Positions 56,143-64,000 of a stretch of 64,000 nt of DNA are shown piece after piece; within the stretch, counting starts at the first letter, position 1; every line of letters begins with the position of its first letter. The notes beneath the pieces were generated by a model. That model was not told the DNA's origin. It worked only from the letters and a program-made list of their open reading frames with translations, and searched no databases. The position numbers were made by a program, and so were the translations under genes. The stretch lies in assembly GCA_937959275.1 (NCBI GenBank), contig CALGLU010000059.1:1-64000 (forward strand), read 5' to 3'. This stretch comes from an uncultured Saprospiraceae bacterium. GTDB taxonomy: Bacteria > Bacteroidota > Bacteroidia > Chitinophagales > Saprospiraceae.

Positions 56143-58182
56143 TCATCTGATGCTGATTTCTTTTTTTTCTTTTTCTTTTTTCTCCTTCTCCTCTTTTTCT
56201 TTTTTCTTCTTTTTCTTTAGCGCATCATTGATTGTCTTTGCTGCTGCAACATCATAGCTCATCAAAGCATTACCTAAAGACCAATGGATCAATTTTGCAT
56301 CTGTCGACCAATGAGGAAATTCTCCGCCAGTTGTCGTTAATTTCTCTGAAGGAAAAGAAGAGCTTTCTGGCTTGGCAACATTAATCGTAGGCACTTCTCC
56401 ACCAATCATTGGTACTGCGATTCGATATATGTCATTATTTATTTTTGCCATCACATAGCTACCTGTTGGCGCTAAGGTCATCATAGATGCATTCGATGGT
56501 TTTTTCTTTGGTTCTGTTTCAGTTGCCGCGAGTAAGCAATGTGCGTGGCCTAACTCGGCAGGATAAGTCGTGACTCCAGTGACTTTTAAAATCTCTTTTT
56601 CATCGGTGGCATCCCATTTCATACTCATCAAACCTTTGGTACCGTGATTATAATAAATCCGATCTTTTCCTTTTACGAAATGGAGATTGTAACGGCCATG
56701 CGCATGATCGATATAATTCACTTCACCACCAGATGAGGCAATCCACGAGAGTTTTTTATTTGACCGTAATGAGAATGGATCAATCGCATCAACAAAAGTT
56801 TGGGCGGCATCGCTTTCAAAAACAATTCGATTGGTCGTCGCATCCCACACAGGATTTATATAGTAACCCTTTTGTTGGGTCAACTTCATAGCAGTCGCGC
56901 TTGGACTAGCTGTTACTTTATAAATGTAACCTCCATCTTCCTCCCAGGAGACAAATGCTAACTGTCTACTGTCTGGGCTCCAAGTCGGCATGGCTTCAGT
57001 AAACTCGTGATTGGTAATGCGCTGCGGTTCGCCATCGGGAAGATCAGAAACATACAATCGATTAAGTGCAGTAAAGGCTAATTTTTTGCCATCTGGTGAC
57101 ACTTTAGTATCTCTAATTTGGGTAACAATCATTTTGGTACTATCCGATATTCTATAATCAAACTTGACGCGAGGGCCATAGCGGACGGTGTCAGTTACCT
57201 GAAATGGAATTTCTCTTGCCACATTTGAATTGATGTCTATGGAATTAATTTTTCCTCCGTATGAGGCGATGAGTGATTTGCTGTCAGGCGTAAAGCTCAT
57301 CGCAGGGTAAACGCCTAGAGGTGCGATGGATTCTTGATCATCTCTTTGGACTGGATAGGCTAACCATTCTTCATCACCTGTTTTTAAGTTACGCTTTATG
57401 ATACCTGATTGAGCATTATGCCGCGTGACATAGACGAGCCAATTGCCGTCTGGAGAAAGTGTTGGCGCAAAGGCAGAGCCATATCTTGATGTACGTCTTT
57501 CGAGTTCGCCAGTTTCGCGATCATAGGTAGCTAATTGATATTGTGGCAATTGAGCATTGTAGTTCCAAGCGCCTCTTCGGGTAGAGCACCAGATGTATCG
57601 TTCATCAGGTCCGAATGTTGGTTCTGATAACTTCATCGTCTCAGGCTTCTTAACGAGTTGAGCACCGCTACCACCATCTTTATGATACAAATGCAATTTC
57701 CAGTTTCGGTTTCCTTTAGCGGCTACAATATATTCACCATCCGGCGTCCATTCTCCTGATTGATAATGCTTGTCCGAGTCTTTTGTTATTTGATTCCATT
57801 CAGAGCTATCGATGGCGTAAGTCCACATATTTTCTGAGCCACTCCTATCTGATGTGATCAATAGTGTTTTTCCGTCAGGGCTATATTTAGGATGACTCTC
57901 AAAGGATAAATCACTAATGAGTTGAGTGGCTTTTCCCCCTGTGATGGGGAGCGTATAAATGTCACCGATCATATCAAAGACAATGGTAGATCCATCTGGA
58001 CTGACATCAAGTGACATCCATGTTCCTTCTGTCGTATTTAATAAAAATTCTCTCCCTGGCTCTAGAGGAAGTTCTTTGGTTGCGAATTTTATTGTATCTG
58101 TTTTAGTTGTATCAATGTCAAGGTCTTGTCCAAAAAGACACGTCATAAATAAAATAAAGGAGAGAATAAATGCAGGTTTCAT
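56143..58182 (-). CDS. Secreted TolB-like beta-propeller protein, probably N-terminal half of the same split gene
   Basis: A 679-aa frame with a Sec signal peptide (AFILSFILFMTCLFG-QD). Many PD40/TolB-type blades are seen, such as VSPDGSTIVFDMIGDIYTLPITGGKATQL, YSPDGKTLLITSDRSG, WTPDGEYIVAAKGNR and WSPDSRQLAFVSWEEDG, giving a large periplasmic propeller. The C-terminus runs into a Lys/Glu run (KKKKKKEKEEKEKKEKEKK) and a premature TGA. The other frame continues as a matching charged linker into the amidohydrolase at 54732. The pair therefore looks like one enzyme, probably a dipeptidase or imidazolonepropionase-like hydrolase, broken by a homopolymer indel or expressed through slippage. Confidence 0.88.
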   Translation of the reverse strand: MKPAFILSFILFMTCLFGQDLDIDTTKTDTIKFATKELPLEPGREFLLNTTEGTWMSLDVSPDGSTIVFDMIGDIYTLPITGGKATQLISDLSFESHPKYSPDGKTLLITSDRSGSENMWTYAIDSSEWNQITKDSDKHYQSGEWTPDGEYIVAAKGNRNWKLHLYHKDGGSGAQLVKKPETMKLSEPTFGPDERYIWCSTRRGAWNYNAQLPQYQLATYDRETGELERRTSRYGSAFAPTLSPDGNWLVYVTRHNAQSGIIKRNLKTGDEEWLAYPVQRDDQESIAPLGVYPAMSFTPDSKSLIASYGGKINSIDINSNVAREIPFQVTDTVRYGPRVKFDYRISDSTKMIVTQIRDTKVSPDGKKLAFTALNRLYVSDLPDGEPQRITNHEFTEAMPTWSPDSRQLAFVSWEEDGGYIYKVTASPSATAMKLTQQKGYYINPVWDATTNRIVFESDAAQTFVDAIDPFSLRSNKKLSWIASSGGEVNYIDHAHGRYNLHFVKGKDRIYYNHGTKGLMSMKWDATDEKEILKVTGVTTYPAELGHAHCLLAATETEPKKKPSNASMMTLAPTGSYVMAKINNDIYRIAVPMIGGEVPTINVAKPESSSFPSEKLTTTGGEFPHWSTDAKLIHWSLGNALMSYDVAAAKTINDALKKKKKKEKEEKEKKEKEKKEISIR

Positions 58183-58288
58183 AACAAGGGTTTAGTTGAA
58201 TGATTGTGAAATATAATCAATTGAAATCAATCACTCAAAACATTTGGGTCAAGCGGATAGCAATGTGGTAGTGCACCGTGGTGTTATT

Positions 58289-58663
58289 GAACCACATAGA
58301 AACATAGACACATAGCTATTTTAACTTGTGCAATAGAGTATTGAGACACTGATAATAATATTTGAATTACGAGGTACTGTGCACAGTGCTGTCTATAGGT
58401 GGCAGCGCACTGTAGTGATTTTGAACCACATAGAAACATAGACACATAGCTATTTTAACTTGTGCCATAGAGTATTTAGACACTGATGATAATATTTAAA
58501 TGCGAGGTGCAGTGCACAGTGCTATCTATAGGTGGCAGCGCACTGTAGTGTTTTTGAACCATATAGAAACATAGACACATAGCTATTTTAACTTGTGCAA
58601 TAGAGTATTTATACACTGATAATAATATTTGAATTACGAGGAGTAGAGTACTGTGCTGTCTAT
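58289..58663. repeat. 133-bp tandem repeat, three copies
   Basis: Units start GAACCACATAGAAACATAGA at 58289, 58423 and 58556 (the last has GAACCATATAG). Periods are 134 and 133 bp. The third unit stops near the symporter stop codon. Each of the first two contains GTGCACAGTGCT followed by GGCAGCGCACTG, able to form a hairpin. A diverged single copy is at about 36199-36310. The 58183-58659 spacer has no gene. Confidence 0.9.
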
Positions 58664-60147
58664 ACCCCAACTCCACGATTCCTATTATAAACCATAAATA
58701 AAACCGCAACACAAATCAACCAAAATGTCCCCACAGCACCAACTAGAATAGGATCTATTTGACACACAAGCCAATTGGGCCAAACCCCAGCAGCTCTAAC
58801 AAATGTCCCCCAGCTGATAACGGCTACGCTCACAATAATTGCAAGTATACCTTGTGCTTTTGTTAGGCTTATATTCGCCAGAGCCAATACAAATAAACCC
58901 AAAATACCACCACCAAAAATACCAGATATCTGCCACCAAATATCCAAAGCACTTTTTGCTGAAATCATAAGCAAGGCAAACAAGGTTCCCAGTATTCCCC
59001 AGACAACCGTGCTCCATCTTAAAAATGCCATTTCTTCTTTGTCTGTTAATTCTCTTAATGTGAATCGCTTATAGAAATCAAGATGTAATACCGTAGCTGA
59101 ACAATTTAATGCAGAATCAATGGTGCTCATGGCTGCTGCAATAATGGCGGCAATGATTAAACCTTTCAAGCCTACAGGTACCTGGGTAGCAATAAAATAA
59201 GGAAACACTTGATCGCCCTTAATGATATGTGCAGGTAAGCTAGCAATTGATGATTGATAATACGTCCAGAGAGCAGTACCTATATATAAAAATACAATCG
59301 TTAATACAGTATATAATACAGTTGCAATCCAAATCGATTTTTTGGATTCCTTTTCTGTTTTTACTGTGGCATATTTTTGTGTGTAATTTTGGTCCGCGAT
59401 TAAATTTCTTAAATTTTCTGTGATGCCATAAATAATCATGACCCAAATCGTTCGATCATTTAATGACATAGATAAATCCCCAAATGAAAATTTATTTGCG
59501 CTTATGGCTAAATCAATGGCTGGCTGATCGCCAACTAATATTTCGTGTGATAAAAAAAATGCACAGTATAAAATACCGACGATCATGATGATTGACTGAA
59601 TGACATCTGTCCAAATCACTGCTTCCATACCACCCATTAATGTATACACAATTGTAATAGCGCCAATCATTAAAATAATATAGCTGATCTCCCATCCCAA
59701 AAAACTATCCAATAGTAAACTTGCCAAATATAAAATCACGGCCATCCGTCCGATCATGTACAGCACAAAAGAAAACGCTGCATACGCTCTCGCCCAATAG
59801 CCCAGTCGCTGCTCTAAAAAACCATATACCGAAATGGTTTGCGTCTTGCGATACCAGGGAATGACATAGCGGCACACAAACCAACTCACAGGAATCATGC
59901 ACAAAGCAAAAATTAATGGATGCCAGTTATCGTCAAATGCCTTGCCCGGTGTAGCAATGTAGGAGATACTACTTGTGTAGGCACTCATCACAGCAAGCCC
60001 AGCAGCCCAGGCTGGAATACTCCGATCCGCAATCATAAATTGAGTAGCCGTTTTCGTTTTCCGACTAAAGTAAATGCCCATCCCAATCAGACTACAACCA
60101 TACAAACAAAGAATTACAATATCGAGAATGGACAAGGTATTCGTCAT
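58660..60147 (-). CDS. Sodium:solute symporter (SSS family)
   Basis: A 495-aa inner-membrane protein with about 13 hydrophobic segments. SSS signatures are visible: YFSRKTKTATQFMIADRSIPAWAAGLAVMSAYTSSISYIATPGKAF, GGMEAVIWTDVIQSIIM and GLIIAAIIAAAMSTIDSALNCSATVLHLDFYKRF. The family couples Na+ to uptake of sugars, sialic acid, amino acids or other solutes. Downstream partners by orientation are none, but upstream genes on this strand encode an aldolase and a sialidase-like protein. A substrate released by that enzyme is a reasonable guess. Confidence 0.92.
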   Translation of the reverse strand: MTNTLSILDIVILCLYGCSLIGMGIYFSRKTKTATQFMIADRSIPAWAAGLAVMSAYTSSISYIATPGKAFDDNWHPLIFALCMIPVSWFVCRYVIPWYRKTQTISVYGFLEQRLGYWARAYAAFSFVLYMIGRMAVILYLASLLLDSFLGWEISYIILMIGAITIVYTLMGGMEAVIWTDVIQSIIMIVGILYCAFFLSHEILVGDQPAIDLAISANKFSFGDLSMSLNDRTIWVMIIYGITENLRNLIADQNYTQKYATVKTEKESKKSIWIATVLYTVLTIVFLYIGTALWTYYQSSIASLPAHIIKGDQVFPYFIATQVPVGLKGLIIAAIIAAAMSTIDSALNCSATVLHLDFYKRFTLRELTDKEEMAFLRWSTVVWGILGTLFALLMISAKSALDIWWQISGIFGGGILGLFVLALANISLTKAQGILAIIVSVAVISWGTFVRAAGVWPNWLVCQIDPILVGAVGTFWLICVAVLFMVYNRNRGVGV

Positions 60148-60235
60148 ACTGATTAACTCATTTTTTTAAAACTCCAAAACGCGAAATACGCATTGAATTG
60201 AATTTAAAATTAGCATTCGTGAGAGTGGCGGTGGC

Positions 60236-60267
60236 CGTCCAGATACCCAGAGGCATTATGCTGGACG
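60236..60267. repeat. Inverted repeat between symporter and aldolase genes
   Basis: CGTCCAG (60236-60242) and CTGGACG (60261-60267) pair around an 18-nt loop. It is followed on the plus strand by AGCTTTTTCG, but both neighbouring genes are on the minus strand. So it is probably not their terminator, and could be a leader structure of the symporter gene. Confidence 0.35.
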
Positions 60268-60361
60268 AGCTTTTTCGTTTCGGTTTTCAGCGACTAGAAA
60301 AATGAAAAACAATAATTCTAGTTAATTAAGAAAATTTCTCATCACCAATTAAATTCCATTT

Positions 60362-61276
60362 TTAATTAACAATAAACGGAAATCTCTTTTCCAAATCACC
60401 CAAAACATCTTTTACACGATCCTCATCTTCATAAGCAAAATAAGGCGGCATCATCACATTCTTACAAATACCTTTGGCACCGAGGGCAGCATGAAGCCCA
60501 CACATAAAGCCTGACCCATACCCATTTAAATTATATAAATCAGTATATAATGCTCTGACAGCTTCTTGGCGCTCAGATACAACTTTCATCTCCTGTTGCG
60601 TTGCAGCATGATAGAGATCCGTAAATAATTTGGGATACAAATTAGAGCCACCAGGCACACCACCATCACCTCCTGCTAACAAAGATTCTCCAAATAACAA
60701 TTCTGGCCCTGTGAAAAATCCGAAATCAGACCTGTCTATACTCGCTAATAATAAATTAAAATAAGACATGTCACCTGAGCTATCTTTTATACCTATAACC
60801 TGTTCAATGGATGATAAAGCTGTCACTACCTCAACTGATAGTTTCACATTGATGTGACTTGGTAAATCATACAAGATGACAGGCAGTTCAATTTTAGAAA
60901 TAACGTACCTCATCCACTGTTCTAATTCCAATTGGTGGATCGGCGCAAAATAAGGAGCTGCCAACACAACCGCATCTACCCCTTCTTGTTTTGCAAAATC
61001 ACACATATCTATAAGCTCATCTATTGAAGTATCTGTGACACCAGTTAGTACAGGTAATCGTCCGTTGTTTATTTGAATTGTTTCAGCTATTACCTCCTTT
61101 CGTAATGCATGACTCAAATGAGGACCTTCTCCAGTCGTTCCGAGAATAAATAATCCATGCACTCCGGCTGCGATTAAATGCTCTATCACATTTTTCAACC
61201 CAATTCTATCCAATGTAAAATCTTCATTCAAAGGTGTAACAACTGGCGTGATGACTCCGTGTAATTTTGTATTCAA
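60362..61276 (-). CDS. DapA/NanA-family class I aldolase
   Basis: A 304-aa TIM-barrel aldolase. The Schiff-base Lys164 is in IGIKDSSGD, Tyr136 is in ILYDLPSH, and GTTGEGP (46-52) is the substrate-carboxylate loop. The family contains dihydrodipicolinate synthase, N-acetylneuraminate lyase and 2-keto-3-deoxy sugar-acid aldolases. The first strand GVITPVVTPL and the neighbours (sialidase-like gene 10 bp upstream, SSS carrier 214 bp downstream) favour a catabolic keto-acid lyase rather than lysine biosynthesis. Substrate unknown. Confidence 0.85.
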   Translation of the reverse strand: MNTKLHGVITPVVTPLNEDFTLDRIGLKNVIEHLIAAGVHGLFILGTTGEGPHLSHALRKEVIAETIQINNGRLPVLTGVTDTSIDELIDMCDFAKQEGVDAVVLAAPYFAPIHQLELEQWMRYVISKIELPVILYDLPSHINVKLSVEVVTALSSIEQVIGIKDSSGDMSYFNLLLASIDRSDFGFFTGPELLFGESLLAGGDGGVPGGSNLYPKLFTDLYHAATQQEMKVVSERQEAVRALYTDLYNLNGYGSGFMCGLHAALGAKGICKNVMMPPYFAYEDEDRVKDVLGDLEKRFPFIVN

Positions 61277-61286
61277 ATTTTAGAAT

Positions 61287-62363
61287 TTAATGTAATTGTA
61301 AATGAACGTGCTTAATCTTTTTCCTATTCCATGTGTAGCTGATCTGGATATCACCATTTGGCTGTTGTATCATTGCAGGATAACTAAATTCCCCAGTTTC
61401 TTGGTCTTCTAGTTTTGCAATATCGGTCCATTTGACGCCATCATTTGATACCGCTAGATTTAATTTTGCCCGATCATTCTTACCATCTTCTGTAGGATTA
61501 TAAACCAACAAATGTCTTCCATCTTTCAATGTTACACCATCAATTCCTGCACTCGGATTGGGCAGTGATGTGGCTGTGATCTTACCCCAGGTTTTACCAT
61601 TGTCGCTTGACCAAGACTCGACAATCCGATTCTCCTGACTGCGGCACAAGATCTGTAAGCGCGATACACTATGTCTCAACAGAGTTGGCTGAATGGCATT
61701 AAAATTTGACTCATGATCTACGAGTGTTTTTTGCCACTGATTCGTATTGACATCAAATAATTCCATATGCACCTTCCATGGCCCTTCTGTAAATTCTTCA
61801 CTAGATGGACAAAGCAAGTCTCCAGTTGACAGTTCAATTGGCTTTGCGCGAATAGGGCCTAGCTGACCTTTGGGTAGCTTAGTTGCTGTTGACCAAGTTG
61901 CTCCATTATCAGTAGACGTGATTTGCTCTCCCCACCATTCTCTAGGAGTTGGTCCAACTTTAAAAAATAAAAACAAGGTGCCATTACTATGTTTAAATAA
62001 GACAGGATTCCAGCACGGATATCTCAAAGACTCATTTTGGATGCCATCAGCGACTTGCTGAATAGCAGTCCATTCTCCATTCTCAAATGTTGATATCCAA
62101 ATGCACACATCAGGATTTTTCTCCCTTGTCCCGCCAAACCAAGTCGCCATCAAACGACCATCTCCTAAATCAACAATCGAAGACGCATGGCATTCAGGGA
62201 AAGGTGCCTCCTCATAAATAAAACCAGATTTTAGAATATTAACTTTAGCTACTTCTTGACTAGTTAAGTCAAGGTTTGGCATTGTTTTTTGTGAACAGGC
62301 AGTCGTTATAAACATCAAAAAAATAAGGATGATTTGATGTTTATCTTGTAAATAAAAGTGCAT
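61287..62363 (-). CDS. Sialidase-like BNR-repeat lipoprotein
   Basis: A 358-aa lipoprotein, lipobox TTAC (Cys23). Asp-box motifs mark a six-bladed propeller: STDNGATW, SSDNGKTW and SNDGVKW. The start of the propeller reads PECHASSIVDLGDGRLMATWFGG, typical of the BNR_2 exo-sialidase-like group. Classical GH33 FRIP is not visible, so activity on sialic acid is uncertain and other sugars are possible. It precedes the DapA-like gene by 10 bp, forming a hydrolase, aldolase and transporter series with the symporter. Confidence 0.82.
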   Translation of the reverse strand: MHFYLQDKHQIILIFLMFITTACSQKTMPNLDLTSQEVAKVNILKSGFIYEEAPFPECHASSIVDLGDGRLMATWFGGTREKNPDVCIWISTFENGEWTAIQQVADGIQNESLRYPCWNPVLFKHSNGTLFLFFKVGPTPREWWGEQITSTDNGATWSTATKLPKGQLGPIRAKPIELSTGDLLCPSSEEFTEGPWKVHMELFDVNTNQWQKTLVDHESNFNAIQPTLLRHSVSRLQILCRSQENRIVESWSSDNGKTWGKITATSLPNPSAGIDGVTLKDGRHLLVYNPTEDGKNDRAKLNLAVSNDGVKWTDIAKLEDQETGEFSYPAMIQQPNGDIQISYTWNRKKIKHVHLQLH

Positions 62364-62425
62364 TGTAGATTATATTTTTCGCTCTTCTAAATATAAGCAT
62401 GTTTCTTCGATTTTACGGCGTCATT

Positions 62426-63106
62426 CTAATTCCTTTTCATGACTTTTTTAGGTTCTGTAAAAAGATCCAGTCGTGCTTCTACTGCGACTACTCTTTTCTT
62501 CCGTTTTATCAGATAGAAAGCAACTAATATGTTAGGTACCCATGATAGCCAAGCCACAATTCTATACGCTGGAATAAAATCTCCTTCTAATAGAGTAATT
62601 AGAATAGGCAGCCAGATTCTGAGCGTGACAGCTCCAAAGCAACACGCATAGCTTACTATCATATAATTTTGGTGCGCACTAATATCTCCAGTTTTTATTG
62701 CTTGATAAGCCATCGTCGTTGTGACCAACCAAATCACACCCAAGGAAATAAAACCAACACGACTGACGATTCCCCCTGTTGCAAAAAAACCAATATAGAT
62801 ACCGCAAATTCCGCTAATCAAAACAGATATGACATACACTTTTCCAATCGCACGATGAATGCTTGGTCTTTTTTTTCGAAGAGACTTGCTAAATTGTGTC
62901 CACCCGATAAGTAAGGCTATACCACCCATCACGATGTGACCATAGAAGCCGATATTCCAAATCAAATCACTTAAAACGACTTGACTTTTTTGTCCTAACA
63001 ATCCAAAATGTCGGTCAATGCAGAAGTATAGAAACGGATATAGACCAGTTGCAACGCACATCGCTCCAAATATCCACCAGACTATTTTATTGATCGCATT
63101 CGTCAT
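62426..63106 (-). CDS. DUF2306-like membrane protein
   Basis: A 226-aa inner-membrane protein with about six hydrophobic helices. WNIGFYGHIVMGGIALLIGWTQFSKSLRKKRPSIHRAIGKVYVISVLISG and the conserved His in AHQNYMIVSYACCFGAVTLRIW match DUF2306, a cytochrome-b561-like family of unknown function; the two His residues could ligate heme. It is 62 bp upstream of the sialidase-like gene on the same strand, probably unrelated in function. It follows the DUF1501 gene by 46 bp. Confidence 0.88.
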   Translation of the reverse strand: MTNAINKIVWWIFGAMCVATGLYPFLYFCIDRHFGLLGQKSQVVLSDLIWNIGFYGHIVMGGIALLIGWTQFSKSLRKKRPSIHRAIGKVYVISVLISGICGIYIGFFATGGIVSRVGFISLGVIWLVTTTMAYQAIKTGDISAHQNYMIVSYACCFGAVTLRIWLPILITLLEGDFIPAYRIVAWLSWVPNILVAFYLIKRKKRVVAVEARLDLFTEPKKVMKRN

Positions 63107-63152
63107 TTCTGATTTTTTTAATTTGGCTTATTTATTTACAGCAATCTTGTCC

Positions 63153-64000
63153 TTACGCCAACACCTCTTTCACAACGTTGCCATGCACATCGGTTAATCG
63201 ATAACGTCGCCCTTGATGTTTAAAAATTAATTGCTCATGATCAACACCCATCAAATGCAAAAGAGTCGCCTGAAAATCATGAACATGCACTGGATCTTTG
63301 ACAATATTATAACCAAAGTCATCTGTCTCTCCGAAACTAAAGCCTGACTTAACACCTGCCCCTGCCATCCAAATGGTAAAACATTTAGGATGATGATCAC
63401 GACCATAATTGTCTTTGGTTAATTTTCCTTGACTGTAGACAGTCCGCCCAAACTCTCCACCCCAGACCACCAAGGTATCCTCTAACAATCCGCGTTGCTT
63501 CAAGTCCTTTACCAGCGCTGCCGATGCCTGGTCTGTCTCGCGAGCCTGATTGGTAATCCCGCCTGGCAGAAACAAATGCTGATCCCAACCTTGATGATAG
63601 AGCTGCACAAAGGTGACACCCTTCTCCAAAAGTCGACGAGCTAATAAACAGTTCGCTGCATAGCTGCCAGGCTCTCTACTGTCTTTACCATAGAGTTCAT
63701 AAGTCGCTTCTGACTCATCGCTCATATCCATCAGATCTGGTATGGAGCTTTGCATCCGATAGGCCATTTCGTATTGAGCCATGCGCGCATTAATCGTCGG
63801 GTCGCCGTAGGTATCATATTGTGCGGCATTTAATTGTTTCAGATAGCCAAGCATTTGTTTACGGTCATGGTCATCGTAGTTATCAGGATTCTGTAAGTAC
63901 AATACAGGATCTTTACCAGATCTAAATTGAACGCCTTGGTGCTGGGCTGGTAAAAAACCATTGCCCCAGAGTCGGGCATAGAGCGGTTGCCCTCCCTTAT
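63153..64000 (-). CDS. DUF1501-family protein, 5-prime end outside window
   Basis: The frame is open to the window edge; the TTG at 63902 is only an internal leucine codon. The visible 282 codons cover the C-terminal part of a DUF1501 (sulfatase-like fold) protein: LLARRLLEKGVTFVQLYHQGWDQH, TLVVWGGEFGRTVYSQG, NYGRDHHPKCFTIWMAGAGVKSGFSFGETDDFG and DFQATLLHLMGVDHEQLIFKHQGRRYRLTDV. Members usually carry a Tat signal and are paired with a DUF1553 gene, which would lie outside this window. Function unknown, associated with polysaccharide use in Planctomycetota and Bacteroidota. Confidence 0.9.
   Translation of the reverse strand, partial: KGGQPLYARLWGNGFLPAQHQGVQFRSGKDPVLYLQNPDNYDDHDRKQMLGYLKQLNAAQYDTYGDPTINARMAQYEMAYRMQSSIPDLMDMSDESEATYELYGKDSREPGSYAANCLLARRLLEKGVTFVQLYHQGWDQHLFLPGGITNQARETDQASAALVKDLKQRGLLEDTLVVWGGEFGRTVYSQGKLTKDNYGRDHHPKCFTIWMAGAGVKSGFSFGETDDFGYNIVKDPVHVHDFQATLLHLMGVDHEQLIFKHQGRRYRLTDVHGNVVKEVLA

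Noticed and set aside
55967-56257. 96-aa plus-strand frame rich in Phe and Ser
   Set aside because: It is the antisense of the Lys/Glu-rich linker of the split propeller-amidohydrolase.

Overview
The window comes from a free-living, probably marine or other aquatic member of the Bacteroidota, most like Saprospiria or Lewinella-type relatives. The evidence is two SusC/SusD pairs, many lipoproteins with a lipobox cysteine, CarboxypepD_reg-type N-terminal domains, TAnnTTTG-type -7 promoter boxes, little Shine-Dalgarno signal, three very long FG-GAP/VCBS + ASPIC/UnbV secreted proteins, a DUF1080 lipoprotein and a DUF1501 protein. No rRNA, tRNA, CRISPR array, complete insertion sequence or phage gene was seen.

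Layout. 0-6 kb: a lipoprotein, a large secreted Cys-rich PKD protein, and a toxin-antitoxin-like HTH/nucleotidyltransferase pair. The nucleotidyltransferase is broken by an in-frame TAG and by dispersed repeats. 6.5-10.4 kb: a lipoprotein, an ECF-type sigma factor and an overlapping gene for a protein with a cytoplasmic head, one membrane helix and a C-terminal outer-membrane-barrel-like domain. 11-14.3 kb: the first ASPIC/UnbV protein, then a REP-like palindrome cluster. 14.7-26.5 kb: a carbohydrate locus made of a GntR/FCD regulator, MFS transporter, D-lyxose-isomerase-like cupin, TIM-barrel isomerase/epimerase, Kelch + glycosidase lipoprotein, and SusC/SusD, closed by a terminator. The same promoter-operator arrangement, TTGTATAC-N-GTATACA, lies before the regulator and far upstream of susC. 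26.5-37 kb: a PQQ/FG-GAP lipoprotein, two more ASPIC/UnbV proteins, an orphan Phd-like antitoxin, a lipoprotein with a TonB C-terminal domain, and a DUF1080 protein.

37-44.5 kb: an AraC regulator, a GlcG/HbpS protein, a repeat array, then a second SusC/SusD pair preceded by two GTTAACGTTAAC operators (LacI type by pattern). 44.8-48.1 kb: NIPSNAP, GNAT and SulP genes. 48.4-51.5 kb: a compact operon for sugar-acid metabolism (tagaturonate-reductase family, fuconolactonase-type amidohydrolase, SDR dehydrogenase). 51.6-54.5 kb: a VOC protein, a stand-alone EF-Tu-domain-3-like protein with an overlapping partner, microsatellites, and TrpB2. 54.7-58.2 kb: an amidohydrolase and a TolB-like propeller that look like one gene split by an indel at an A8 tract. 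58.3-58.7 kb: a 133-bp tandem repeat. 58.7-64 kb, minus strand: an SSS symporter, DapA/NanA-family aldolase, sialidase-like lipoprotein, DUF2306 membrane protein and a DUF1501 gene cut by the window end.

Taken together, the window is mainly accessory glycan and sugar-acid uptake and catabolism (uronate- or deoxysugar-like), with each block under its own regulator. Intergenic spaces are unusually rich in dispersed and tandem repeats. All functional calls rest on reading the translations and recalling family features; no database search was possible.
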